Source: PALSA-607 sp036510735
GTDB lineage: Bacteria; Actinomycetota; Actinomycetes; Acidothermales; Acidothermaceae
DNA length: 11,843 bases
Assembly: GCA_036510735.1 (NCBI GenBank)
Contig: DATCDK010000211.1
Coordinates: forward strand, 1 to 11,843
Direction of reading: 5' to 3'
Positions 1-6,075 of the stretch are shown here, in pieces (position 1 is the first letter of the stretch; the number at the start of each line of letters is the position of its first letter). The notes below the pieces were generated by a model. The model ran no database searches and had not been told where the DNA came from. It was given only the letters and a program-made list of their open reading frames with translations. The position numbers and the translations under genes were made by a program.

Positions 1-819
1 CGCAACGTCGCTTGTGGCGTATGGCTCCAGCTCGGCGATGGCTACCGTGACGCCGCTGCCCAGGGTGCCGCCCGAGTACAGCGAGCTCAGGCCGTAGTAG
101 GAAGCAATCTGCGGCGCGGTGTACCCCGGCACCGGTATAGAACACGATGGGGTAGGGCCGGTCAGGTTGGGCCTCAAAGCGGCCGACGCGGACACCGCGG
201 AGTTTGGGCTGGATACGTCGTTGGACGCGGCGTTGATTGTTGAGAGCGAGTGCGTCAGCTCCGTCAAAGTGTCGAGGCCGACGATCGCCTGGACGGCGCC
301 GACGACGTCGGATGGCACTTGTGGGGCTGCCATATTTGCGCGCGCAGTCCGGCCGGACGCGAGCCGGTACTGGCGAAACGACGTGTGCAAAGCACTGCCG
401 ACTTTGGTGACCGACCCGGAGATGGGCAACAGCGAGCCCTGCGCGGTGCCGACCGTGAGCCCGAGCGATCGCAGCCGGCTGCTAACGCCTGCGATCGTCG
501 ACGGCGTGGGGCCGAACTGGCTGGCGTACTCGGCAGCAGTGAGGAACTGTCGGTACTCCGGTGAACCAGGTGTGGAGACCGCAGTGGTGAATGCATCCAG
601 CCCGGCCTGATTGCGGGAGCGCAGGACGACGTCGAACGAAACTGGCTGCGCCGCAGGAGCAGCGCCCTGCGCCTGGGCGCCAAGCGGGATTGCAGGTGCG
701 CTGCCGACGGGGGTGTCGCCGGTTCCGGCGCTTGCTACCCCCGAGACATTCATCGCGAGCGTGAGAAAGAGGCCGCTGACTGCGGCCACGGCAACGCCAG
801 CGCGATGTGATCGGCGCAC
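1..819 (-). CDS. Secreted sedolisin-family (S53) protease with pro-kumamolisin activation domain, N-terminal part only
   Basis: The minus frame is open from a GTG at 819-817 to the window edge: 273 codons, 3' end missing. Residues 1-31 form a signal peptide: basic start (MRRSHR), hydrophobic core, and a VASA cleavage site before G32. Residues about 57-193 match the pro-kumamolisin activation domain, with the typical run FDVVLRSRNQAGLDAF, SPEYRQFLTAAEYASQFGP, a helix ending in LRSLGLTV, and FRQYRLASGRTARAN. After a Ser/Ala-rich linker the catalytic domain begins near residue 230 (YTAPQIASYYGL, then GSGVTVAIAELEPYATSDV). The Glu/Asp/Ser catalytic residues lie beyond the edge, so activity cannot be judged. 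S53 enzymes are subtilisin-fold endopeptidases, usually acid-active and self-processing after secretion. An in-frame TGA at 864-862 bounds the start; GTG 819 is the only start upstream of the signal peptide and follows GGGGGA at 828-823. The gene is divergent from the FUSC gene. Confidence 0.88.
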   Translation of the reverse strand, partial: MRRSHRAGVAVAAVSGLFLTLAMNVSGVASAGTGDTPVGSAPAIPLGAQAQGAAPAAQPVSFDVVLRSRNQAGLDAFTTAVSTPGSPEYRQFLTAAEYASQFGPTPSTIAGVSSRLRSLGLTVGTAQGSLLPISGSVTKVGSALHTSFRQYRLASGRTARANMAAPQVPSDVVGAVQAIVGLDTLTELTHSLSTINAASNDVSSPNSAVSASAALRPNLTGPTPSCSIPVPGYTAPQIASYYGLSSLYSGGTLGSGVTVAIAELEPYATSDVA

Positions 820-859
820 GAATCCCCCGTTGAGTCGATGTGGCGCCCCAGAGTCGCCA

Positions 860-888
860 CCTCATTGACCACGATAGGTCGCATGAGG
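860..888. promoter_or_regulatory. Imperfect inverted repeat upstream of the protease gene
   Basis: The arms CCTCAT-t-GACC and GGTC-gc-ATGAGG flank the central six bases ACGATA. They pair at ten positions, with one unpaired base on the left and two on the right. The centre reads TATCGT on the minus strand, a plausible -10 hexamer (TANNNT) about 52 nt upstream of the protease GTG; I see no convincing -35 element. Symmetry and position suggest an operator for a dimeric repressor. That role is inference. Confidence 0.45.
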
Positions 889-897
889 CGCGTCCGC

Positions 898-918
898 GGC
901 CGAATCACGCGTTCGGCC
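898..918. repeat. Perfect 7-bp inverted repeat in the divergent intergenic region
   Basis: GGCCGAA at 898-904 and TTCGGCC at 912-918 are perfect complements separated by seven bases (TCACGCG). This can form a hairpin or serve as a dyad binding site. There is no T-tract, and it sits between divergent genes, so a terminator role is unlikely. Confidence 0.45.
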
Positions 919-996
919 CCCAACCATGACCGCTGCCCGCTCGGATCGTCGGAGCCACGCAGACATCACAGCCCATACGCTTCCTGTGCCCGCACT

Positions 997-1026
997 CAAA
1001 CGGGTGAAGCGCAGCCAAACGGGTGA
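997..1026 (+). promoter_or_regulatory. Pair of 11-bp direct repeats upstream of the FUSC gene
   Basis: CAAACGGGTGA occurs at 997-1007 and again at 1016-1026. The copies start 19 bp apart, close to two helical turns, so both lie on roughly the same DNA face, 45 bp before the FUSC ATG. The second copy runs into a small dyad, GGGT-gatga-ACCC (1021-1033). Tandem same-face sites are typical of activator or repressor binding. No cognate regulator can be named. Confidence 0.4.
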
Positions 1027-1070
1027 TGAACCCCTACGCGTGATGACTGTGCGCGGCGAAGGGATGGCGC

Positions 1071-3260
1071 ATGAGGGAGGCGGCCGCGCCTGACGGCAGC
1101 CCAGCGCCGCCTCGCACCCCATCGCCGCCCCGCACTTGGCGCCGGGTGCGCGGCGAGGCGCTCCGCTTCGACCGGCATGGCGTGCGCCTGCGCCCGAGCC
1201 TGCGGATGGCGGCCGGCGTCACGGTTGCCCTGGCCATTGGCTACGCGGCTGGGTCATGGGCGGCCGGCGCGGCTGCCGCCGGGGGAGCGTTGGCGGTGGG
1301 GATTCCGTCGGTAGCACCCTCACCACGCCCGCGGATCGCGATGCTGGTGTCGACCGCTGCGGCCATGGCGCTCGGTACGTTCGTCGGCTCGGCGACGAGT
1401 AGATACGTCGGCCTGCATGTCGTTGCCGTCGCACTGTTTACGTTCGTGGGCGGCCTCCTCGTTGCGGTCGAGCCCACCGTGACGGCAGTCGGACTCAACG
1501 CGATCGTCGGGCTCGTTGTGTACGGCCGGTTTCCGGGATCGCCCGAGACCGCCTTGAAGAGCGCTGGCCTGGTTGCGGCCGGAGGCTTGTTTCAGGTCCT
1601 GTTGGTCGTGGTCTTGCGCGGTCGCCCACAGGTCGGCCGCGCGCTTACCGGGCTGTCGCGCGGTTACGCCGCACTCGCGAGTTACGCCGCAGAGCTCGAC
1701 CTCGCACGGTCGAGCCTGCCACTGGCGGCGGCCATCGATGCTGCGGTTGTCGACCGCGAGTTCGCGTTCGGTGCCGGCACGAGCGGTGTATCAGAGGAGG
1801 CGTGCAGGAGCCTCGTCGACGAAGCGCGACGCATCAGGCTGGAGCTCTTGAGCCTCGCGAGTGTGCGTGCAGCAGCGCAAGGTGTCGATGAGCCGGACGC
1901 GGCGTTGCTGGCGAGCTTCGACCAGCTGGCGTCCCGACTACGCAATTTCTTTGACCACGTCGTTGACGGGTTGGCACATGCCAGCGTCCCCGACGACCTG
2001 GGTGATGCACTCGCCGCCGCCAACGCTGCGATCGAGGATGTCCGGCGAAGCGCAGCCGCAGCGCCGCACGCACAGCTCATTGCGGCGCGAGCGACGACCG
2101 CGGGAGCCGCACTCGCAGGCCAACTGAGGGCAGTCGCCGGTCTGCTGCCCGCCGCAGTCGAAGTCAAGCGCACGGCTCCGTCGTCCGCCGTGCGTTCCGC
2201 GACCCGCATCTCGCGTGTTAGTGCACAGGGCGCCGAAGCGATTGTCGAACGGATGCAGGCGAACCTCACCTGGCAATCGGATGCCTTCCAGCACGCGGTG
2301 CGACTCGCGGTCGTCGTATCGGCGTCCGCAGTGATTGCCCACGCAGTAGGCATCGGACGCGGGTACTGGCTGGCGCTGACGGCGGTGTTGGTCCTACGGC
2401 CCGAATTCTCGGTGACTTACACGCGGGGCGTAGCGCGGGCGGTCGGCACGGTCGTTGGCGTCGGCATCGCGACGATCGTTGCTGTCACCGCGCACCCGCA
2501 CGGATGGGCGCTCGTCCCGTTCGTCGGTGTGTTCGTGTGGTTGTCGGGCGCACTGTTCAACGCGAGCTACGCCGCGTTCAGCGTGGCCGTAACTGGCGCC
2601 GTGGTGTTCCTGCTCGCCGGCCTTGACACCGACCCGGTAGCGGACGCCCGCGACCGCCTGGTCGCCACGGTCCTCGGTGCTGCCCTCGCGTTGGGCGCGT
2701 ATGCCTTGGCGCCTACGTGGGGACGTCGACCGGTCGCCGACGCCGTCGCGGATCTCGCCGATACCACGCAGCGCTATGTCGCCCTCGTCCTGCAGGCAGT
2801 GACCGACCCGGCCGCGGACACGTCCGCGGTCCCGGGAGCGAGTCGCGCGGTCCGGCTCGCGCGCACGAATGCCGACGCGGCGATCAACCGCTCGCTCGGC
2901 GATCCCGCATCTCGGCGCATCGACCGTGCCGCCACCCTGGAGATGCTCGCCACCTTCAGGCGGCTTGCTATCGCCGCCCACACGTTGCGGTTGTCCCCGA
3001 CGGTCACCTTGGACGGCGTCCCGCCTGCTTTGAAGGAACTGACCGCGGCCGTCGACTCCGAACTCGAGGCGATCGCCGCGCGATTGCGGTTCGGACGGGT
3101 CACGGTCGTGCGCGAACCTCTGCGCGCGCTGCACCGCGAGGTGGCTGCCGCGTTACCCGCCGACCCCGCAGCTCTGGGGGCACTCGTCGTCGCCGAAACC
3201 GACGAGATCGTCGACGCCACGAACTCACTCGCCGACATCGTTGAGCGGTCACCCGCATAG
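1071..3260 (+). CDS. FUSC-family integral membrane protein (putative aromatic acid/small-molecule exporter)
   Basis: This 729-aa protein has the two-block FUSC layout. A first hydrophobic block spans residues about 45-185 (roughly six helices), followed by a charged, Ala-rich helical region to about 405. A second block spans about 410-560 and contains GRGYWLALTAVLVLRPEFS (YWLALT begins at residue 432) followed by RGVARAVGTVVGVGIA; this is the FUSC signature of an aromatic-rich turn plus an R-x-x-GT motif. A second soluble helical domain completes the C-terminus. The family includes fusaric acid resistance and AaeB-type efflux proteins; the substrate here is unknown. An in-frame TGA at 1044-1046 limits upstream extension, and ATG 1071 has GAAGGG at 1058-1063 with a 7-nt spacing, so the start is secure. 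No membrane-fusion partner is adjacent. Confidence 0.87.
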   Translation: MREAAAPDGSPAPPRTPSPPRTWRRVRGEALRFDRHGVRLRPSLRMAAGVTVALAIGYAAGSWAAGAAAAGGALAVGIPSVAPSPRPRIAMLVSTAAAMALGTFVGSATSRYVGLHVVAVALFTFVGGLLVAVEPTVTAVGLNAIVGLVVYGRFPGSPETALKSAGLVAAGGLFQVLLVVVLRGRPQVGRALTGLSRGYAALASYAAELDLARSSLPLAAAIDAAVVDREFAFGAGTSGVSEEACRSLVDEARRIRLELLSLASVRAAAQGVDEPDAALLASFDQLASRLRNFFDHVVDGLAHASVPDDLGDALAAANAAIEDVRRSAAAAPHAQLIAARATTAGAALAGQLRAVAGLLPAAVEVKRTAPSSAVRSATRISRVSAQGAEAIVERMQANLTWQSDAFQHAVRLAVVVSASAVIAHAVGIGRGYWLALTAVLVLRPEFSVTYTRGVARAVGTVVGVGIATIVAVTAHPHGWALVPFVGVFVWLSGALFNASYAAFSVAVTGAVVFLLAGLDTDPVADARDRLVATVLGAALALGAYALAPTWGRRPVADAVADLADTTQRYVALVLQAVTDPAADTSAVPGASRAVRLARTNADAAINRSLGDPASRRIDRAATLEMLATFRRLAIAAHTLRLSPTVTLDGVPPALKELTAAVDSELEAIAARLRFGRVTVVREPLRALHREVAAALPADPAALGALVVAETDEIVDATNSLADIVERSPA

Positions 3261-3367
3261 CTTCGGAGCACGGAAGCAGCCGCTCAAGCAGCCTGCGTGG
3301 ACGACGACGCAACCAAACAGCGCCCGCGCGCGTCGATTCGCCGTGACTCGATCTCACAACACCTTCG

Positions 3368-3396
3368 GCGCGCCGGTCAAGAACAACCGGCCGCGC
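3368..3396 (+). terminator. Strong GC-rich hairpin between the FUSC and acyltransferase genes
   Basis: The left arm GCGCGCCGGT (3368-3377) pairs with the right arm ACCGGCCGCGC (3386-3396) through ten base pairs with one bulged base, around the loop CAAGAACA. It lies 108 nt after the FUSC stop and just over 50 nt before the next gene. No T-run follows. It may be a T-less terminator of the FUSC transcript or a leader structure of the acyltransferase mRNA. The pairing is visible; the role is inferred. Confidence 0.42.
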
Positions 3397-3448
3397 GACG
3401 AAGCAGTGTCACACTCGGCTCGCTACGACGCACTATGAGAGCAGTTTG

Positions 3449-5452
3449 ATGATCAAGTTCACGGGGGCAGGATCTGACGTGAAGGCTGCGAGCAACCGCC
3501 GATTGCCAGGGCTGGACGGCCTGCGCGCCATCGCGGTCATCGGGGTGCTCCTGTATCACGCGGGTGTGGGCTTCGTCCCCGGTGGATTCCTCGGCGTCGA
3601 CCTGTTCTTCGTGATCTCCGGCTTCTTGATCACTTCGCTGCTTTTGGGCGAAGCAAAGGCGGCCGGTCGCCTCTCGCTGCGGCAGTTCTACCTGCGCCGT
3701 GCCCGGCGACTGCTGCCCGCGCTCGTCGTCATGCTCGCTGTGGTGGCTGTGTTCATGGCGATCTTCGCGGCCGCCGACCTCGGGCAGGCGCGCGGCGACA
3801 TCGCAGCCGCATTGGGGTACGTGTCGAACTGGTGGTACGTGCTGCATCACCGGTCGTACTTCATCGCTGCGGGCAGGCCGTCGCCCTTCCAACACTTGTG
3901 GTCGCTCGCCGTCGAGGAGCAGTTCTACCTGATCTGGCCGGTCGTACTGGTCGCGCTGGTGGCGACCCGCACTCGCCTGCGCTGGGTCACGGGCGTTGCG
4001 CTGGCCGCTGCAATCGGATCAGCGTTCTGGATGCGTGTGCTCGCGGTGCGCGGCAATGTGCCGTTCGATACAGACTCGTCGCGGTTGTACTTCGGCACCG
4101 ACACCCACGCGAGCGCATTGTTGCTCGGTGCCGCTGCAGCAGCAGTGATGGCGGGTCTCGCGGCGAGACTTGATCGAGGAATCGCGGTCGGCGTTCGCGC
4201 TGCATGGGACGCCGTCGGTGTCGCAGCGCTGGTCGCGGTGTGCTGGTCGATGCACGCATTCGGCTACTACCGGCCGGGCTTGTATCGCGGTGGCTTCCTC
4301 GCGTTCGCTGCCGTCGGCGTTGTCGTCGTGGTCACAGCTTCCGCGCCAGGCGGCTGGCTCGGGCGAGCGCTCGACGTGCCGCCGATGCGATGGATTGGCG
4401 AGCGTTCGTACGGCCTTTATCTCTGGCACTGGCCGGTTTTTGTCTACACCCGCCCCGGCCTCGATTGGTCGTTGCACGGTCCGGCTGCCCTCGCCGTCCG
4501 ATTGGCGATCGTCGCGTTGTTGACCGAACTGTCGTACCGGTTCGTCGAGGTTCCGCTGCGACGCGAGGGTGTCGTGTCGCTGGCCCGCAAGGTTGCGATG
4601 CCGCGCACCTGGCGGGTCGTGGCGCCGGTGCTGTCGGCCGTGCTCGGCGTCGCTGCCGTCGCTGGGGCGACCACGTTCGTCTCGAATCGCATCGCCCACA
4701 CCCAGGCCCGAGCCCGCCACGACACCGCAACACTTGGCCAGGGTCAGTCGCCAACCGTCGGAACGGTCGCATCGGCAAGACCGACGTCGCCCACAGCCGC
4801 AGCGTCGCCAGCGACGTCGGCAACGTCGGCAACGTCGGCTGCCGCGAGCGAGGCGCCCGCGACACTAGCCCCGCCACCAGAGCTGCCGGTCGTGACGTTG
4901 CCCACGCATCCGCCGTCGCGTCCCATCCAGCCGGCGAGCGGCCCGCACACCACGGCCACCAAACCTCCGACGATCCCCGTCGGCGTCCCGCCTTCGGTAA
5001 GCGCGGTCGGCGACTCGGTCATGCTCGACGCCGCGACCGCGCTGAAGGCGGTCTGCCCCGGCACTGAGGTGTATGCCGTCGTCGGCTGGCAGGCGAAGGC
5101 GGTGTTCGCGGAGGTCGCCACCCTGCGCACTGCGGCGCACCTCGGCCGCGAGGTGGTCATCGAAACCGGCACCAACGGCATCGTCAGTGCGAAGGAGTTG
5201 GACGCCACACTTACCGCGCTCGCGGACCGCCAGAAGGTGATCGTCATCAACGACCACATGGACCGGCCGTGGGAACCACCGAACAACACGATGTTTCCTG
5301 CCGTGGTGAAAGCGCATCCCAATGCCGTACTGGTGAACTGGGACGTGGCGGCGAACACGCATCCGAATTGGCTGAGCACCGACGGCGTGCACCTGAAGCC
5401 GGCTGGCCGGGCTCCCTACGCGCAGTTGATCAAGGCGGCCGCGGCGTGCTGA
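3449..5452 (+). CDS. AT3 (OafA/YrhL-type) membrane O-acyltransferase fused to a C-terminal SGNH domain
   Basis: This 667-aa fusion starts with an acyltransferase-3 domain (residues about 19-375, about ten membrane helices). It shows LPGLDGLRAIAV, conserved His37 in YHAG, FFVISGF (53-59), the basic patch RRARRLLP (83-90) and HLWSLAVEEQFY from His149. An eleventh helix (about 388-410) leads to a Ser/Thr/Pro/Ala-rich linker of about 100 residues and then an SGNH domain with GDS (catalytic Ser523), ETGTNG (572-577) and DGVH (Asp645, His648). The SGNH part has only two cysteines, Cys536 and the terminal Cys667, which could form a disulfide. Such fusions usually O-acetylate surface polysaccharide outside the membrane; the acceptor here is unknown. 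The start is ambiguous: TTG 3446, ATG 3449 (GAGAG at 3437-3441) and GTG 3479 (AGGA at 3469-3472) all precede the domain. Confidence 0.92.
   Translation: MIKFTGAGSDVKAASNRRLPGLDGLRAIAVIGVLLYHAGVGFVPGGFLGVDLFFVISGFLITSLLLGEAKAAGRLSLRQFYLRRARRLLPALVVMLAVVAVFMAIFAAADLGQARGDIAAALGYVSNWWYVLHHRSYFIAAGRPSPFQHLWSLAVEEQFYLIWPVVLVALVATRTRLRWVTGVALAAAIGSAFWMRVLAVRGNVPFDTDSSRLYFGTDTHASALLLGAAAAAVMAGLAARLDRGIAVGVRAAWDAVGVAALVAVCWSMHAFGYYRPGLYRGGFLAFAAVGVVVVVTASAPGGWLGRALDVPPMRWIGERSYGLYLWHWPVFVYTRPGLDWSLHGPAALAVRLAIVALLTELSYRFVEVPLRREGVVSLARKVAMPRTWRVVAPVLSAVLGVAAVAGATTFVSNRIAHTQARARHDTATLGQGQSPTVGTVASARPTSPTAAASPATSATSATSAAASEAPATLAPPPELPVVTLPTHPPSRPIQPASGPHTTATKPPTIPVGVPPSVSAVGDSVMLDAATALKAVCPGTEVYAVVGWQAKAVFAEVATLRTAAHLGREVVIETGTNGIVSAKELDATLTALADRQKVIVINDHMDRPWEPPNNTMFPAVVKAHPNAVLVNWDVAANTHPNWLSTDGVHLKPAGRAPYAQLIKAAAAC
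3469..3472 (+). promoter_or_regulatory. Shine-Dalgarno site for an alternative GTG start of the acyltransferase
   Basis: AGGA lies six bases before GTG 3479, inside the reading frame opened by ATG 3449. It is a better match than the GAGAG ahead of ATG 3449. If used, the protein begins MKAASNRRLPGLDG and loses only ten poorly conserved residues. Confidence 0.4.
4811..4837 (+). repeat. Three-copy 9-bp tandem repeat in the acyltransferase linker
   Basis: GCGACGTCG, GCAACGTCG and GCAACGTCG follow one another directly; the first differs from the others at one base. They encode Ala-Thr-Ser triplets in the extracytoplasmic linker between the membrane domain and the SGNH domain. A repeat in multiples of three bases can change linker length without breaking the frame. 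Confidence 0.75.
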
Positions 5453-5484
5453 GATTCCGACCAACCGCCACCCGATAGCAGTTA

Positions 5485-5498
5485 GTTGAACGTTCAAC
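5485..5498. promoter_or_regulatory. Palindromic operator overlapping the -35 element of the VOC gene
   Basis: GTTGAACGTTCAAC is a perfect 14-bp palindrome covering the -35 hexamer of the predicted promoter. A further half-site, CGTTCAGCC (5512-5520), matches CGTTCAACC (5491-5499) at eight of nine bases, 21 bp (two turns) away, covering the -10 to start-codon interval. The arrangement suits a dimeric repressor, for example of MarR or TetR type. No regulator gene is adjacent. Confidence 0.55.
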
Positions 5499-5514
5499 CA
5501 AAGTGAGGTATCGT
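5486..5514 (+). promoter_or_regulatory. Sigma70-type promoter giving a leaderless VOC transcript
   Basis: TTGAAC (5486-5491) and TATCGT (5509-5514) are separated by 17 bp and each match four of six consensus bases; the -10 fits the actinobacterial TANNNT pattern. Six bases separate the -10 from ATG 5521, so transcription should start at or next to the A of the start codon. This would explain the lack of a well-placed ribosome binding site. Confidence 0.6.
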
Positions 5515-5520
5515 TCAGCC

Positions 5521-6048
5521 ATGGGAATCTTCCGGCTCAACCACGCTGTCCTCTACGTGCGCAACCTCGACGAGTCCGTGCGCTTCTACACCGACGTCCT
5601 CGGTTTTGTGCCGATCAACATGACGCCTGAAGGCTTTCGCGGCGCCGCCTTCCTGCAGGCCCCGGGATCCACGAACGATCACGACCTCGGGCTCTTCGAG
5701 ATCGGCGCAGCGGCCGGCCCGTCAGGAGCGGGTCGAACGACCGTCGGTCTCTACCACCTTGCATGGGAAGTCGACACGCTTGCCGAACTCGAGCGAGTGG
5801 CACAAGCACTGTCGGCGGCCGATGCGTTGGTCGGGAGTTCCGACCACGGCAGCACGAAGAGCTTGTATGGCAAGGACCCCAACGGCCTTGAGTTCGAGAT
5901 TGTCTGGCTGATTCCGGCCGACCTCCTCGACGACGACGCACTCGAGTCGCGCCGGAGCATCGGGCACCTCGATCTCGAGAAGGAAAAGGCGCGGTACGGC
6001 GCGACCACACAAGGCGGCATCGGGATCTCGCGGGTCGCCGTCAGCTAA
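5521..6048 (+). CDS. VOC-superfamily metalloenzyme (glyoxalase / extradiol dioxygenase-like)
   Basis: This 175-aa protein has two beta-alpha-beta-beta-beta modules: LNHAVLYVRNLDESVRFYTDVLGF opens the first and LYHLAWEV the second, which ends with DPNGLEFEIVW. Candidate metal ligands are His8, His79 and Glu126, with Glu60 (GLFEIG) at the end of the first module; this resembles CatE-like catechol 2,3-dioxygenases and glyoxalases. A charged tail from about residue 133 extends past the usual fold. The substrate is unknown. I place the start at ATG 5521: an upstream in-frame GTG (5503) would add six residues with no homology and would lie inside the promoter. The oxidoreductase gene follows closely on the same strand, suggesting a two-gene transcript, perhaps for one catabolic or detoxifying route. 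Confidence 0.85.
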   Translation: MGIFRLNHAVLYVRNLDESVRFYTDVLGFVPINMTPEGFRGAAFLQAPGSTNDHDLGLFEIGAAAGPSGAGRTTVGLYHLAWEVDTLAELERVAQALSAADALVGSSDHGSTKSLYGKDPNGLEFEIVWLIPADLLDDDALESRRSIGHLDLEKEKARYGATTQGGIGISRVAVS

Positions 6049-6061
6049 CTGCTGCTCGACC

Positions 6062-6074
6062 GGCACTATGTGCC
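6062..6074. repeat. Short palindrome across the oxidoreductase start region
   Basis: GGCAC and GTGCC are perfect 5-bp arms around TAT and cover the possible GTG start at 6070. It could be a small operator or an mRNA hairpin limiting initiation, or it could be chance. No Shine-Dalgarno site is visible here. Confidence 0.3.
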
Positions 6075-6075
6075 C

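Noticed and set aside
119..610. Plus-strand open frame of 163 codons over the left-edge protease
   Set aside because: The opposite strand carries a signal peptide and a continuous pro-kumamolisin domain; the plus frame has no recognisable motifs.
838..1026. A 62-codon plus-strand open frame in the divergent intergenic region
   Set aside because: No ribosome binding site and no family motifs, and it overlaps the inverted and direct repeats. The region is better read as regulatory.
2394..3134. Minus-strand open frame of 246 codons inside the FUSC gene
   Set aside because: Arg/Gly/Asp-rich composition typical of the antisense of a GC-rich gene, and the sense frame is a clear FUSC protein.
4333..4339. 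Another TCACAGC heptamer inside the acyltransferase coding sequence as a PhoP-type site
   Set aside because: Single copy within a conserved membrane-domain coding region, far from any promoter; consistent with chance.
4019..4720. Minus-strand open frame of 233 codons inside the acyltransferase gene
   Set aside because: Antisense shadow; the plus frame has all AT3 and SGNH motifs.
4811..4837. Tandem repeats as a possible CRISPR array
   Set aside because: The units are 9 bp, contiguous and without spacers, and encode part of a protein linker.
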